Assembly: GCA_003170415.1 (NCBI GenBank)
Contig: PMZJ01000016.1
Coordinates: 1-43,779 of the forward strand
Direction of reading: 5' to 3'
DNA: 43,779 nucleotides
Source of the DNA: Phycisphaerales bacterium
GTDB lineage: Bacteria > Planctomycetota > Phycisphaerae > Sedimentisphaerales > Anaerobacaceae
The position numbers and the translations under genes are program-made. This document shows, piece after piece, positions 1 to 10,040 of this stretch (position 1 is the first letter of the stretch; each line of letters starts with the position of its first letter). The notes under the pieces were generated by a model. That model did not search any database. It saw nothing but the letters and a program-made list of their open reading frames with translations, and was not told the origin of the DNA.

Positions 1-8
1 CAAAAACG

Positions 9-124
9 AGGGGCAACAAGGGGCAAGTACCGTTTTCAGTGTAATAATGGGGTTTTTTTCTAAAAGACGAGGGGCAAGTTGCGTTTTTAGCGTCCCAATG
101 AGGGGCAAGTACCGTTTTCAGCGT
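9..124. repeat. Degenerate direct repeats at the left edge
   Basis: A core reading GGGGCAAGTACCGTTTTCAG occurs at 20-39 and again at 102-121. A diverged copy starts at 71 (GGGGCAAGTTGCGTTTTTAG), and a further short GAGGGGCAA starts at 9. Each full copy is followed by an A-rich or GT-rich tail. Spacing is uneven (about 51 and 31 bases), so this is not a CRISPR array. It resembles a decayed cluster of a short dispersed repeat. No gene is visible in 1-199 on either strand. Confidence 0.6.
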
Positions 125-199
125 AAAAACACCGTTTTTTGATCCCGAGTTTTTCCGAAATCCGCAATCGACAATCGGCAATCTGTTGCCCTGTGGGCA

Positions 200-481
200 C
201 TATCCTTGTTGTTCTTTGACGAGTTCATACATACCGTGGCCGCTGTCGCGGAGCCGGCCCAGCCGGCACAGTTCCTGCCAGACCTCGTGAGGAAACTGGT
301 TCGGCGGCTGTATCGCGTAAACGCCTTTGGCCCCGCTCGAAAACGGCCCGCGTCCAAGACTGGAATCTTCATCCAGGGCAGTGAGTTTGAGTCGCTTCTT
401 GAAGGCCTTCATCGCGCTCTTGAGCGTCTCCGGTGGTATGCTGCTCGGTGTATCGGGATTTTGCTGCTGGTTTTCTGTCAT
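200..481 (-). CDS. Small conserved hypothetical protein
   Basis: 93 residues. I chose the ATG at 481 because GGAGG stands six bases upstream; a longer reading from 496 lacks such a site. The protein has a polar N-terminus followed by a block rich in basic residues (KAFKKRLKLTALDEDSSLG) and a C-terminal part with PPNQFPHEVWQEL and GHGMYELV. This pattern is familiar from small uncharacterised planctomycete proteins; I know of no assigned function. There is no signal peptide and no membrane segment, so it is probably cytosolic. It lies on the same strand as the glucan synthase but downstream of it with a gap of about 230 bases, so co-transcription is uncertain. The gap itself shows no gene. Confidence 0.6.
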   Translation of the reverse strand: MTENQQQNPDTPSSIPPETLKSAMKAFKKRLKLTALDEDSSLGRGPFSSGAKGVYAIQPPNQFPHEVWQELCRLGRLRDSGHGMYELVKEQQG

Positions 482-715
482 AATCTGCCTCCGCATCGGC
501 GAATCGGGGCAACTGTCCTTCGTTTGAACCGTTGCTTAACGCTTTTCTGGAAATCTTCCTAAATAATAACACCGAACTTCAGTTAGTACAAGAACTTGCA
601 AGGAAATATGCTTAATATTCGTTGGCTTTTCGCCTCTTATGAGCATCGGTTCGACAGTCCTAAACGGTGTTTTGTAAGTACTTTTTATACTGCTCCCCCT
701 AAGTTGATTAACCGG

Positions 716-3700
716 TCAACGGACTTTCATTTCGACGGCATGCTCCTTACGGTCGTCCCGAAGGGGAATTGTCTTTCCGGATAATTCTTGTCCATCGATG
801 AAGAGCGAATTCGTGTCGGCCGAATCCGTGGCGAGTCGGGTAATGGTGATGTGATAAATGGTTTGCCGGTAGCGGTAGTGGATTTTGAAGGTCTTCCATG
901 TTTTCGGCAACCGGGGTGCCAAACGCAATTGGCCGCCCTCCAGGTTCACGCCCAGCAGGGTTTCAATCAGCAACCGATACATCCAGCCGGCCGAACCAGT
1001 ATACCAAGTCCAGCCGCCCCGACCCGTATGCGGCGCGAGCGAGTAGACGTCCGCTGCGACGACGTAAGGCTCAACTTTATAGGTGGCGATTTGCTTGGGT
1101 GTCCCGCCGTGATGGATGGGATTGAGCAGTGAGAAGAGTTCCCACGCACGTTCGCTTTCGCCCATGAGAGCGAAGGCCATGGCGGTCCAAATCGCGGCGT
1201 GAGTGTATTGGCCGCCGTTTTCTCGCACGCCAGGTATATAACCTTTGATGTAACCGGGATTGAGCGCAGATTTGTCGAAAGGCGGATCAAACAATTGAAT
1301 CAGTTGGGCGTCGCGGCGTACCAGGCGCTGGTCAACGGCGTTCATTGCCTGACTGGAACGCTGCGGCTCGCCGGCTCCGCTGAGCACCGACCAGCTTTGC
1401 GGCAGAGAATCTATCTGGCATTCCTGGTTTGTTTTCGAACCGAGCGGTTCGCCGTTGTCGAAGTAGGCGCGTAGATACCATTCGCCGTCCCACCCGTGCG
1501 CTTCGATGTTTTTCCGCAACTGCTGCGCCTCAGCGAGGCACCGCTCGGCAAAAGTTATGTCGTTACGCGCCTGCGCCAGTTTGCTGAACTGGGTCAGCAC
1601 GTCGTAGAGGAAGAACGCCAGCCAGACGCTTTCACCGCGGCCCTGGTTTCCCACCCGATTCATGCCGTCGTTCCAATCGCAGTAGCCGATCAGCGGCAGA
1701 CCGTGTTCGCCGAATTTTAGTCCGTGTTCGATGGCCCGTACGCAATGTTCATAGAGCGTGGCCGACTCTTCGGAGCGATTTGGTAAATCATAGTAAGCTT
1801 CCTCGTCCGGCTTGACCGGCCGGGCTTCAAGGAAGGGAATCTTTTCGTCAAGCACACCGAGGTCGGCGACACACGTGATGTAGCGGCAGGTGGCGTAAGG
1901 CAGCCACAGATAGTCATCGGAACAATGTGTCCGCACGCCGCGCCCGACCGGTGGATGCCACCAATGCTGCACATCGCCTTCGCGGAATTGATGCGCGGCA
2001 GCACGGAGCAGATGCTCGCGGGCCAGGGCCGGTTCGGCATGAACCAGCGCCATCACGTCCTGCAACTGGTCACGGAATCCATAGGCGCCGCCGGATTGAT
2101 AAAACCCCGTCCGGCCCCAGAGCCGGCAGCTCAAGGTCTGATACAATAACCAGCCGTTCGCCATAATATTCACGGCGGGATCGGGCGTATCCACATTCAC
2201 TGTGCCGAGGGTTCGCTTCCAATAGGCCGAGACGCCTTCGAACACGACGCGGCTGGCGTCCACACGACGAAAGCGTTGGATCAGGTTCTGCACGTCTGCC
2301 TGGTTGCGGCCGACACCGAGGCGGAAACTCGTTTCCCGCCCCTCCCCATCAGCCAAATCGAAAGCAACTTGCACCGCGCCGCAAGGATCCAGTCCCGCGC
2401 CGACCTTGCCGGAAAGGCGCTCGCGTTTCAACGCCGCCGGCTGCGACAAACTTCCGTTCCGGCCCAGAAATTCTTTTCTGTCCCCAGTAAAGGTGCGAGT
2501 CCCATCGTTAACATCGATGAACGCGATGCGACCGGGAAATTCGGTGTTGTAATAATTGCGCGCCAGCAATGCGCCGCTCTTGAGGTCCACTTCGGTTTGC
2601 ACATGTAACAGGTTTTTATACCTCAAGTCGCCCAACACCCACTCCCAATAGCCCGTGACTGACACGCTGCGAGGACGCCCTGAGACGTTACGTAATTTCA
2701 AAACCGTGAATTTCACCGGTGCGTCCATTGCCACATAGCCCCACAACTCGGAAGCAATGCCGTTTTCGGTATGCTCGAACACTGTGTAGCCAAAGCCATG
2801 GCGAATGACATAGGGTGTTTTGCCGCGTGCGGGTAACGGCGTTGGCGACCAGAACCGTCCGGTCTGCTCATCGCGAATGTAGAAGGCCTCGCCCGTGGTG
2901 TCCCGGACGGGATCGTCGCTCCAGGGCGTCAGTCGAAATTCATGGGAGTTCTCAACCCAGGTGTAAGCAGCGCCGCTCTCGGAAATAACAGTCCCGAAAT
3001 AGGGATTAGCCAGCACATTGACCCACGGCGCCGGCGTCATCTGGCCAGGTTGAATGGTAATAATATACTCGTGCCCGTCGCGGGTAAAACCGCCGAGGCC
3101 GTTCCTGAAGATAAGCTCCCGCGCAGGGAGCGGCCTTGGTAAATCGGGCCATGCGGAGCGAGTAGGTGCCAGCATCGGAACCAAAGGTTCGAGCACGCTC
3201 TGCTGTTCCAGTTGCTCCGCCAAGGTTCCCTTTTCATCATCCAGGACAATCCGCGCCACAGATTGCATCAGCACGAGGTCGTCGTTGGGAATTTGTTCGA
3301 GACGCCGGACAAAGATGCCGCCCGGTTTGTCCAGCAATTGCGCTTCAATTCCGGACGAAATCAGACTGGTGATCTGGTCGTGCAAGGACTGGAAGTAAAC
3401 CGAAGAAACGTTCTCATTCAAAATGACCAGTTCGACCGCCAGCCCCTTCATGCGCCAGTAAGAGTGCGCAAGTATCAGTTGCCGGACGATCTCGATCTTC
3501 TCCGTGTCGCTGATGCGGAGCAGGACGAGCGGTGTGTCACCCGAAATGCCATAACTCCAAAGTCCGCTTTGGCCTCGCCGGTTGTTGCGCAGCATGCCGG
3601 GGTTGGCCCGACGGGTGGGGTCGGCATAAATCAACGCTCCGGCCAGCCGGCCGTAGATTTGGGCCTCACCTTCCGTAGCATTGAGCTGGCGCAAGATCAC

Positions 3701-6700
3701 CTGGCTGTGGGTCCACGCCAGGTCGAAGGCGCGTTCAGCCATGCGGGAGCTTTGATATTTTTCCGCCTGCGCCATTGCCGTTTCCCGGCTTTCGGTCACG
3801 CCCAGAACCAGGTCAATAATGGCGGTTTCATGGGGCTGCAAAGTGACTGTGCGCCGCAGCGAAATGATGGGGTCGAGCACGGAACCGACGGTGTTGGACA
3901 ATGGCGAAATATGCTGCATCGCGGCAGGATAGGCCATGGTTCCGCCGCGTCCGACAAATCTGACGCGATCGGTTTCGCAGGAGATTTCCCCCTGTTTACC
4001 ACCTTGACCCACCATCAGATGCAACAACCACGGCGGCTTTTCTTCCCGGGAGCGGGTACGGCGGGTGCAGAGAATAGCGGAAGATTTTTGCGCAAATTCC
4101 GTTTGCACAAAGAGATTACTTAAAGCGGGATGCGCCGCGTCCGCGGCCGGAGTCGCGAGCACCACTTCCGCATAACTGGTCAATTCAATAACGCGCACTA
4201 TGGATGTGCGATTGGTGATCGTGATTCGCCGCAACTCCACGTCATCTTCCGGCGACACGCTGATCTCGGTATGAACTTCAAGGCCGGCATGACGATGCCG
4301 AAACTCCGCGCGCGCCTGCGTGAAGATGGCTTCATATCCTTTCGTCTCGCACAAGGTGGGTTGATACGCGGTGGACCAAAATTCTCCCGTCGCCAGATCG
4401 CGCAGATAAACAAACGTTCCCCAGCCATCGCAGGTGGCATCTTCCCGCCATCGGGTGACCGCTATGTCTCGCCAGCGACTGTAGCCGCCGCCGGCGCTGC
4501 TGATGACGACATGATAGGAGCCATTGGACAAAAGATGAACTTCCGGCGCCGATGATGTTGGATTCGTGAAAACACGCATCACGCTTTCGCCTTCACCGGA
4601 AAGCGTCCGCGATGTCTCCAGTGCCAAATCTTCGGCGAACACGCTCGTGGCGGTCTTTGGCACACGCTCCTGCAAAAGCAAGTCCGCCGCCTTGAGCAGC
4701 GGACAGGCCATGAATCGCCGTTGCATTGGGTAGTCCCGCAATACATTGACCAGAGCCAGCAAACTCATCCCCTGATGATGCGCCATGAAAGATTGTATGA
4801 TAGCGCTCGACTCGTCCGGCGGAAGACGTGACGGCGTATAATCCACCGCTTCGTAGAAACCAAAGGCCCCTTCGCACCCCTCTATCGCCAGCCGTTGGAG
4901 GTTTTCACATCCTTCTCGAGGCGCAATCATCAGCGCTATTGCGGTGGCGTAAGGAGCGATCACCAGGTCCTTGGCCAGGCCCCGTTTCAAACCCAGGCCC
5001 GGCACGCCAAAGGCGCGGTATTGGTAGTTCAGGTGAACGTCGGTCCGGTTGTAGCCCGATTCGGAAATGCCCCACGGCACACCGTGCAATTTCCCGTACT
5101 CGATCTGTCGTTGCACCGCAGTTTTGCAGGTGTGATCGAGCAATGTGTTCTCATAGTTGGGCATAACCAGCAGCGGCATCAGATATTCAAACATCGAGCC
5201 GCTCCACGAAACAAGGATCGGCTCGCCCCTCGAAGCGACGAGCAAACGACCCATCGAGAACCAATGGTCCTGCGGAACTTGCCCCAAAGCGATGGCGACA
5301 TAGCTGCACAAGCGCGCCTCCGAGGCCAGCAGATCATAGAAGCCGGTGTCACACCGTCGTTCGGCGACGTTGAATCCCGTGGAAAATAAATCCCGTGTCG
5401 TGTCGAACAAAAAAGTGAAATCCATAGCGGCCATTTCGTCGCTTTGCCCGGCCAATGTTTCCAGTGCGAGCAGACGCTGGCGGGCATGATCACCGGCTTC
5501 ATGCAAGCAGCGCGAGAGTTCAGTGAGATATTTTCTTTCTTCTTTCCTGTATGAGGCAGATTCCGTTGGGAGGTCCTGCAATGCCGCTTCGATCAACGGG
5601 CAGAGCGATTGCTCAAACTTCGCGACCGCCCGCAAGGTTGATGCCCGGTCGAGTTGGGCAAGCTTCTCCTCCAGCATTGTCGCTGACGACGCGATAAGCC
5701 CCTTGCCTTCTTTCGCAGCCAGGGATGGAGGAGTGGGAACGTCCTCATGCGAACGGCTACGACTTGGAGTCGGCAAAACCAGCCACGGCGAGAGGAAAAG
5801 CATGTCCTCCAAATGCTCCTCGCAATTCCGCTTCAGAGTTTGGGCCCATCCTTTGATTTCGTCCGCTTCGTTCACCAGCGAAACAGCAATCATGGTCGCC
5901 TGGCCCGTCGCCTGTTCCAACAAAGCAAACGCCTCTCGCAGAGTGGAAGGTGCTTTCTCCAATTCTGTATCGAGCTTGGCCAGCTCAACATTTTCGTGAA
6001 CCAAATCTCTGAGAATTTTCAAGGTGTCACGCAGGCCGGCAAAAATCTGAGGCGTGAAAATTTTATCATCGGCCTGTTCCCTCAGTCCTGAGCCGAGTGT
6101 GAGCAAATGTCCGGCAAGATTGCCGCTGTCCACACTTGATACATAGAGCGGGAGAAGTGGGCGAAGCGTTCGGGTCTCATACCAATTGTAGAAGTGCCCG
6201 CGATACCGCTCGAGTCGTCGCATCGTGGCGAAGGTGTCTTGCGTGCGTCGGATCAAGCCGCCCGCCGAAAGATACCCCAAATCCCGGGCGGCCAGATTGG
6301 CGAGCAGCGACAGGCCTATATTCGTGGGCGAGGTCCGCGAAGCGATCGTCGGAGCTGGAACTTCCTGAAAATTATCCGGAGGCAGCCAATTCTCCTTCGC
6401 GGTGACAAATGTTTCGAAATAATGCCACGTCTTGCGGGCAGTGTGTCTCAGAAATGTCAATTGCTCTGCCGTCAAATCCGGAGTCGCGGATTCAATGGGC
6501 TGGCTGATCCACCAGGCGATCCACGGAGCTGCCAGCCAGAGACCAAGAAACGGCAGAGCCATGGGCAATTGAGCCGGCTGCTGCGAAAACAGCAGGAATC
6601 CACTCAGCAGAGCGACAAACGGCTCAATCCACATGGTGACATAAAAGCCGGTAAAGTTGGCACGTGTGGCCCGTTCGGAATCACTCGACGTTTGCCATTG

Positions 6701-9478
6701 GAGGAGTCGTTTGTGCGTCACCAGCAATCGCAGCAGCGTCCTTCCTATTGCGTCTAAACTGATGAAGGCGTCGTAGGGCAGGAACGCCAGGATGAGAAAT
6801 ATCTGGCCGAGCTGCCTGCCGGTCGCCCCGGCCACTCCCCGCAGATGCATCGCCCACGGCAAATCAGCCGGCTTGCGAAATCCATTGACCAGCGCCGACA
6901 ACAATCCGGGGAGCGTGATGATAGCAAGGACCAGCAGCGATCCAAGAACGCCGGGTTCAGTCAATAGAAGCCAATTGCCCAACAGGAAAAGCATCAGGGC
7001 AACAGGGACTAAGCTGCGCCGAAGGTTGTCGAATATCTTCCACTGCGACAGCCCCGAAAGCGGATTGTCTATGTGCCGGGAATCGGAACCCGGAACCCGC
7101 GGCAGGAGCCATTGCATGATTTGCCAATCGCCGCGAATCCAGCGGTAGCGCCGGTCAATGTCCACATTGTAGCGGGAAGGGTATTCTTCGTATAATTCCA
7201 CGTCGCTCACGATGGCAGCGCGGGCATGACACGCTTCCAGCAAGTCATGGCTGAGAACGGTATTCTCCGGGAAGCGTCCGGCCATAGCTCGCGCGAAGGC
7301 GTCCACATCGTAGATACCCTTTCCGATGAAGGAACCTTCATGGAAGATATCCTGATACACGTCGGAAACCGCCCGCGTGTAGGGATCGATTCCGATGTCG
7401 CCGGCAAAAAGCCGGACAAACCAGGATCGTCGAGCGTTCGGCAGGCTAACGCTTAGACGCGGCTGTAGAATGCCGTAGCCTTCGGTAACAATCCCGCGCA
7501 CGGCATCGAACTGGGGACGGTTCAACCGATGGGCCATAATTCCAACGAGCTGACGGGCGGCATCACGCGGAATCTGAGTGTCGGTGTCCAGCGTGATGAC
7601 ATACTTGATGGACGGAAAGATGGCCGTCTCCCCTACTATCTCGGAAAAGCATTCGCGAGAACCGCCGCGGAGGAGGGCATTGAACTCCGCGAGCTTTCCT
7701 CGCTTGCGTTCGTAACCCATCCATAAGCCTTCTCCGGCATTCCAGCGGCGCGGGCGATGAAGCAGGAAAAACAAGCCGTTTCCGTCGGATGAATATTTGT
7801 GGTTGAGCATCTCGATTCCGGCCCGCGCCCGTTGAAGCAACCCTTGATCTCCGGGCAGAATTTCCTCCGGTGCGTCGCAGAAATCCGTCAGCAAGCCAAA
7901 GTAAAGGTGTCGATCCCGATTCGCGAGATGATGAATCTCCAATGTTTCGATGAGACTATCAACGCCTGGCAAATTCGTTAGCATCGTGGGAACGACTACC
8001 ATCGTGCGGTGATCGGGAGGGATGCCGGAAGAATAATCCAGGCGCGGGAGCAGGTGGGGTTTCACCAGCAGCATGGACAGGCCGTTCATCAACGCCACGG
8101 CCAGCTGGCTGGCGCAAAGGAGGAAAACAAGGATGAAGAAAACGAATTTCCATCCCGACACTTCGAGCGTTCGGGTCTGCTGCATAAGCCCTAAAGTGGC
8201 GAGTAAAGTGAGCACCCCAATACCGCCCGCATAAAACGTCAGCGGAAAATGTTGGATACTTCGTTCGATGATCGTTCGCCAGGGCCACCGCGCATTTGCC
8301 GTGCGTCCCAGAATGGACAGGCCTTTGTCGATTAGATAAAAACCCACATGGGCGGTTCGGTCTTCGCGCCCCTTTTGCCGGGCACTATCTGCGGCCAGTT
8401 GGATTGCACACCTCGCGATGTCCGCTTCTGAGAGCTGACTGTGCCTGGCAAGGAACTCGACCGAATGGCGATAGCTATCGCGGGTCGAAAAATCCATTCC
8501 GCTGTAAACGCCGGCCGGGTCGGAACGCAACGTCGTCTCGACCAGACTCAGTGACTCCACGAAATCCTTCCAGTCCATCGCGCTCAAGAAACGAAGACTG
8601 GCAATACTGTGGCTGACGGAAACCTGGTCGGCCGCTTGATTTTGACTCTCCAGATGAACCAGTTGTTCGATAGACAATCCTTGTTCCACGAGCCGCTGTT
8701 CGAGCCAGCTGTGTGCGAGGTGCAACACCTGGCTTTGTCGCGACAAACGCTGACAAAATTCCGCCACGAACGAACTGGAGACGGGGAGATCGGCTTTCGC
8801 CATGTCCGCCACCACCACGACGAGGTGGGACGGGGTCTTTTCCGCCATCTCCTGCAAACGATCCGCCCACAAGTCCGCGAGATCACGGTCCTTCCGGGCG
8901 ATGGTCAGCCGGGTGGCGATGCGCTGGAGATTTTCGATCAATCCAAGGCGTAACATAATGGGAATGGCCCACAACTCGCCCAGTTTCAAGGAACTCACCG
9001 TTTGGTAAGCGGCGATGAAGGCACTGAGTGGTTCCGCATCAATCTGTGCATCCACGTGCGCGATCAATTCAAGCACGATGTCGTAAACGCGTGGAAGTCC
9101 GGCGGAAGGGCCGTTCACCAGGCGAGGCAACTCCCGGCTGTAGCCACGGGGCAGATGCCGCCTGGCCATTTGGATTTGCTCTTCGATCAGGTAAAAGTTA
9201 TCCAGCAGCCATTCGGCGGCGGGAGTGATGCGCCGGTTCGGATTTACGGCGAGGGTTTCGTGATTGAAGGCCTGGAGAATCTGCTCGTTTCCGTCCAATT
9301 GAGCCAACAGGCGATTGAAGCTTTGTTGAGTGACGATCTGGTGGTCCGTCGCCAATGCTCTGGCATGGCGAGCAAGTTGTTCGACACTGAGCAACTCGGC
9401 CCGCAAAGGCGGCTCGCTCGCGCGAGGGCGTGTCTGCTTAGCCATCCAGGTTTGCCAGCGTAACGAAATATCTCTCAT
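716..9478 (-). CDS. ndvB: Cyclic beta-1,2-glucan synthase (NdvB/ChvB family)
   Basis: 2,920 residues, the full size of the family. These inner-membrane enzymes start, extend, trim and cyclise beta-1,2-glucan from UDP-glucose; the product goes to the periplasm. Visible parts: a long helical N-terminal region; membrane segments near 415-470; a GT84 glycosyltransferase domain with the DTD metal site near 632 and an RRYRWIRGDW motif near 778; membrane segments near 815-985; a glycoamylase-like segment near 1,400-1,570 (WGISESGYN, MAHHQGMS); and a GH94 phosphorylase-like C-terminal half with GYCDWNDGMN near 2,600, whose aspartate is the expected acid catalyst that sets ring length. GGAAAG lies about ten bases before the ATG. 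By eye it is richer in GC than most of the window, and a transposase remnant lies just upstream, so transfer is possible. The family assignment is very secure; the ring product in this organism is inferred. Confidence 0.95.
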   Translation of the reverse strand: MRDISLRWQTWMAKQTRPRASEPPLRAELLSVEQLARHARALATDHQIVTQQSFNRLLAQLDGNEQILQAFNHETLAVNPNRRITPAAEWLLDNFYLIEEQIQMARRHLPRGYSRELPRLVNGPSAGLPRVYDIVLELIAHVDAQIDAEPLSAFIAAYQTVSSLKLGELWAIPIMLRLGLIENLQRIATRLTIARKDRDLADLWADRLQEMAEKTPSHLVVVVADMAKADLPVSSSFVAEFCQRLSRQSQVLHLAHSWLEQRLVEQGLSIEQLVHLESQNQAADQVSVSHSIASLRFLSAMDWKDFVESLSLVETTLRSDPAGVYSGMDFSTRDSYRHSVEFLARHSQLSEADIARCAIQLAADSARQKGREDRTAHVGFYLIDKGLSILGRTANARWPWRTIIERSIQHFPLTFYAGGIGVLTLLATLGLMQQTRTLEVSGWKFVFFILVFLLCASQLAVALMNGLSMLLVKPHLLPRLDYSSGIPPDHRTMVVVPTMLTNLPGVDSLIETLEIHHLANRDRHLYFGLLTDFCDAPEEILPGDQGLLQRARAGIEMLNHKYSSDGNGLFFLLHRPRRWNAGEGLWMGYERKRGKLAEFNALLRGGSRECFSEIVGETAIFPSIKYVITLDTDTQIPRDAARQLVGIMAHRLNRPQFDAVRGIVTEGYGILQPRLSVSLPNARRSWFVRLFAGDIGIDPYTRAVSDVYQDIFHEGSFIGKGIYDVDAFARAMAGRFPENTVLSHDLLEACHARAAIVSDVELYEEYPSRYNVDIDRRYRWIRGDWQIMQWLLPRVPGSDSRHIDNPLSGLSQWKIFDNLRRSLVPVALMLFLLGNWLLLTEPGVLGSLLVLAIITLPGLLSALVNGFRKPADLPWAMHLRGVAGATGRQLGQIFLILAFLPYDAFISLDAIGRTLLRLLVTHKRLLQWQTSSDSERATRANFTGFYVTMWIEPFVALLSGFLLFSQQPAQLPMALPFLGLWLAAPWIAWWISQPIESATPDLTAEQLTFLRHTARKTWHYFETFVTAKENWLPPDNFQEVPAPTIASRTSPTNIGLSLLANLAARDLGYLSAGGLIRRTQDTFATMRRLERYRGHFYNWYETRTLRPLLPLYVSSVDSGNLAGHLLTLGSGLREQADDKIFTPQIFAGLRDTLKILRDLVHENVELAKLDTELEKAPSTLREAFALLEQATGQATMIAVSLVNEADEIKGWAQTLKRNCEEHLEDMLFLSPWLVLPTPSRSRSHEDVPTPPSLAAKEGKGLIASSATMLEEKLAQLDRASTLRAVAKFEQSLCPLIEAALQDLPTESASYRKEERKYLTELSRCLHEAGDHARQRLLALETLAGQSDEMAAMDFTFLFDTTRDLFSTGFNVAERRCDTGFYDLLASEARLCSYVAIALGQVPQDHWFSMGRLLVASRGEPILVSWSGSMFEYLMPLLVMPNYENTLLDHTCKTAVQRQIEYGKLHGVPWGISESGYNRTDVHLNYQYRAFGVPGLGLKRGLAKDLVIAPYATAIALMIAPREGCENLQRLAIEGCEGAFGFYEAVDYTPSRLPPDESSAIIQSFMAHHQGMSLLALVNVLRDYPMQRRFMACPLLKAADLLLQERVPKTATSVFAEDLALETSRTLSGEGESVMRVFTNPTSSAPEVHLLSNGSYHVVISSAGGGYSRWRDIAVTRWREDATCDGWGTFVYLRDLATGEFWSTAYQPTLCETKGYEAIFTQARAEFRHRHAGLEVHTEISVSPEDDVELRRITITNRTSIVRVIELTSYAEVVLATPAADAAHPALSNLFVQTEFAQKSSAILCTRRTRSREEKPPWLLHLMVGQGGKQGEISCETDRVRFVGRGGTMAYPAAMQHISPLSNTVGSVLDPIISLRRTVTLQPHETAIIDLVLGVTESRETAMAQAEKYQSSRMAERAFDLAWTHSQVILRQLNATEGEAQIYGRLAGALIYADPTRRANPGMLRNNRRGQSGLWSYGISGDTPLVLLRISDTEKIEIVRQLILAHSYWRMKGLAVELVILNENVSSVYFQSLHDQITSLISSGIEAQLLDKPGGIFVRRLEQIPNDDLVLMQSVARIVLDDEKGTLAEQLEQQSVLEPLVPMLAPTRSAWPDLPRPLPARELIFRNGLGGFTRDGHEYIITIQPGQMTPAPWVNVLANPYFGTVISESGAAYTWVENSHEFRLTPWSDDPVRDTTGEAFYIRDEQTGRFWSPTPLPARGKTPYVIRHGFGYTVFEHTENGIASELWGYVAMDAPVKFTVLKLRNVSGRPRSVSVTGYWEWVLGDLRYKNLLHVQTEVDLKSGALLARNYYNTEFPGRIAFIDVNDGTRTFTGDRKEFLGRNGSLSQPAALKRERLSGKVGAGLDPCGAVQVAFDLADGEGRETSFRLGVGRNQADVQNLIQRFRRVDASRVVFEGVSAYWKRTLGTVNVDTPDPAVNIMANGWLLYQTLSCRLWGRTGFYQSGGAYGFRDQLQDVMALVHAEPALAREHLLRAAAHQFREGDVQHWWHPPVGRGVRTHCSDDYLWLPYATCRYITCVADLGVLDEKIPFLEARPVKPDEEAYYDLPNRSEESATLYEHCVRAIEHGLKFGEHGLPLIGYCDWNDGMNRVGNQGRGESVWLAFFLYDVLTQFSKLAQARNDITFAERCLAEAQQLRKNIEAHGWDGEWYLRAYFDNGEPLGSKTNQECQIDSLPQSWSVLSGAGEPQRSSQAMNAVDQRLVRRDAQLIQLFDPPFDKSALNPGYIKGYIPGVRENGGQYTHAAIWTAMAFALMGESERAWELFSLLNPIHHGGTPKQIATYKVEPYVVAADVYSLAPHTGRGGWTWYTGSAGWMYRLLIETLLGVNLEGGQLRLAPRLPKTWKTFKIHYRYRQTIYHITITRLATDSADTNSLFIDGQELSGKTIPLRDDRKEHAVEMKVR

Positions 9479-9520
9479 GTTGTTCTTACTTTCCGATCGC
9501 TATTTCTGTGATGGCCAACT

Positions 9521-9576
9521 AACTGGTTCCATGGATGATTCCTTCGTCATTCCGTAATCCAAACGAAACCAGTTTC
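9521..9576. promoter_or_regulatory. Inverted repeats upstream of the glucan synthase
   Basis: AACTGGTT at 9521-9528 is matched by AACCAGTT at 9567-9574. The second arm lies in its own palindrome, GAAACCAGTTTC at 9565-9576. Both sit 40-100 bases before the glucan synthase start, so they could be operator half-sites or the decayed ends of an insertion. No convincing promoter hexamers were found around them. Confidence 0.3.
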
Positions 9577-9766
9577 ATTCGCGTGGACCTGTAATACGTG
9601 TGAAGAATGCTTCGAATCCCAAACCTTCCGCGATTCTGTGTTTTAGTATTTCATCTCGCCTGCCGAAGTAAACATCATCAAGAGTCACATTACCCAAGGC
9701 CTCATGATACCGCCTGGAGTTGTACCATGCAACAAAACGTACTATTTCTTTTTTCCGAATTTTCAT
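9575..9766 (-). pseudogene. Transposase C-terminal remnant, IS3/IS481 type
   Basis: A 63-residue reading frame whose middle ([20 protein letters not shown], then [11 protein letters not shown]) matches the end of the DDE integrase core in IS3-like transposases, where WYN-x-RRYHE-x-LG and P-x-DVYFGRR are conserved. The catalytic DDE residues would lie further upstream and are absent. The N-terminus starts abruptly and the last 19 residues do not look like the family, so both ends appear broken. No other part of the element is recognisable nearby. It sits directly upstream of the glucan synthase and marks past insertion activity. It is not expected to be functional. Confidence 0.75.
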
Positions 9767-9979
9767 TAGGTCTCCTATGAATTCCGATAAATTTGGAAAT
9801 TATAGGCGAGAGCGAGGGTCTGTAAAAAATCGACCTGCTTCAACAAAATGAACCGTTCACAACGCTATGCTGTATTTACTAACACCTTAGCATCGGATGA
9901 GTTTTTTTATAGTACAGGGATTAAAATTGGCGAACTATAGCTGAAAATTTTGAGTTTGAACCGTACTGGTGACGTAAGT

Positions 9980-10015
9980 CTTTGTATTACAAAGAGAAAG
10001 CCATTCGGCTTTCTC
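9980..10015 (-). terminator. Hairpins downstream of tRNA-Pro
   Basis: Two hairpins follow the tRNA in its direction of transcription. GAGAAAGCC (9994-10002) pairs with GGCTTTCTC (10007-10015) around a four-base loop. TCTTTGT and ACAAAGA then form a seven-base-pair stem around ATT. The T-run after the first stem is short, so termination is likely but not certain. Confidence 0.5.
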
Positions 10016-10040
10016 GCCGAACGGCCAAAAATTGAGGAAA

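Noticed and set aside
9..124. Left-edge repeats as a CRISPR array
   Set aside because: Repeat units differ, spacing is irregular, and there is no cas gene in the window.
3212..4123. Plus-strand open frame of 303 residues
   Set aside because: It lies wholly opposite the glucan synthase gene and has the composition of an antisense shadow; no family is recognisable.
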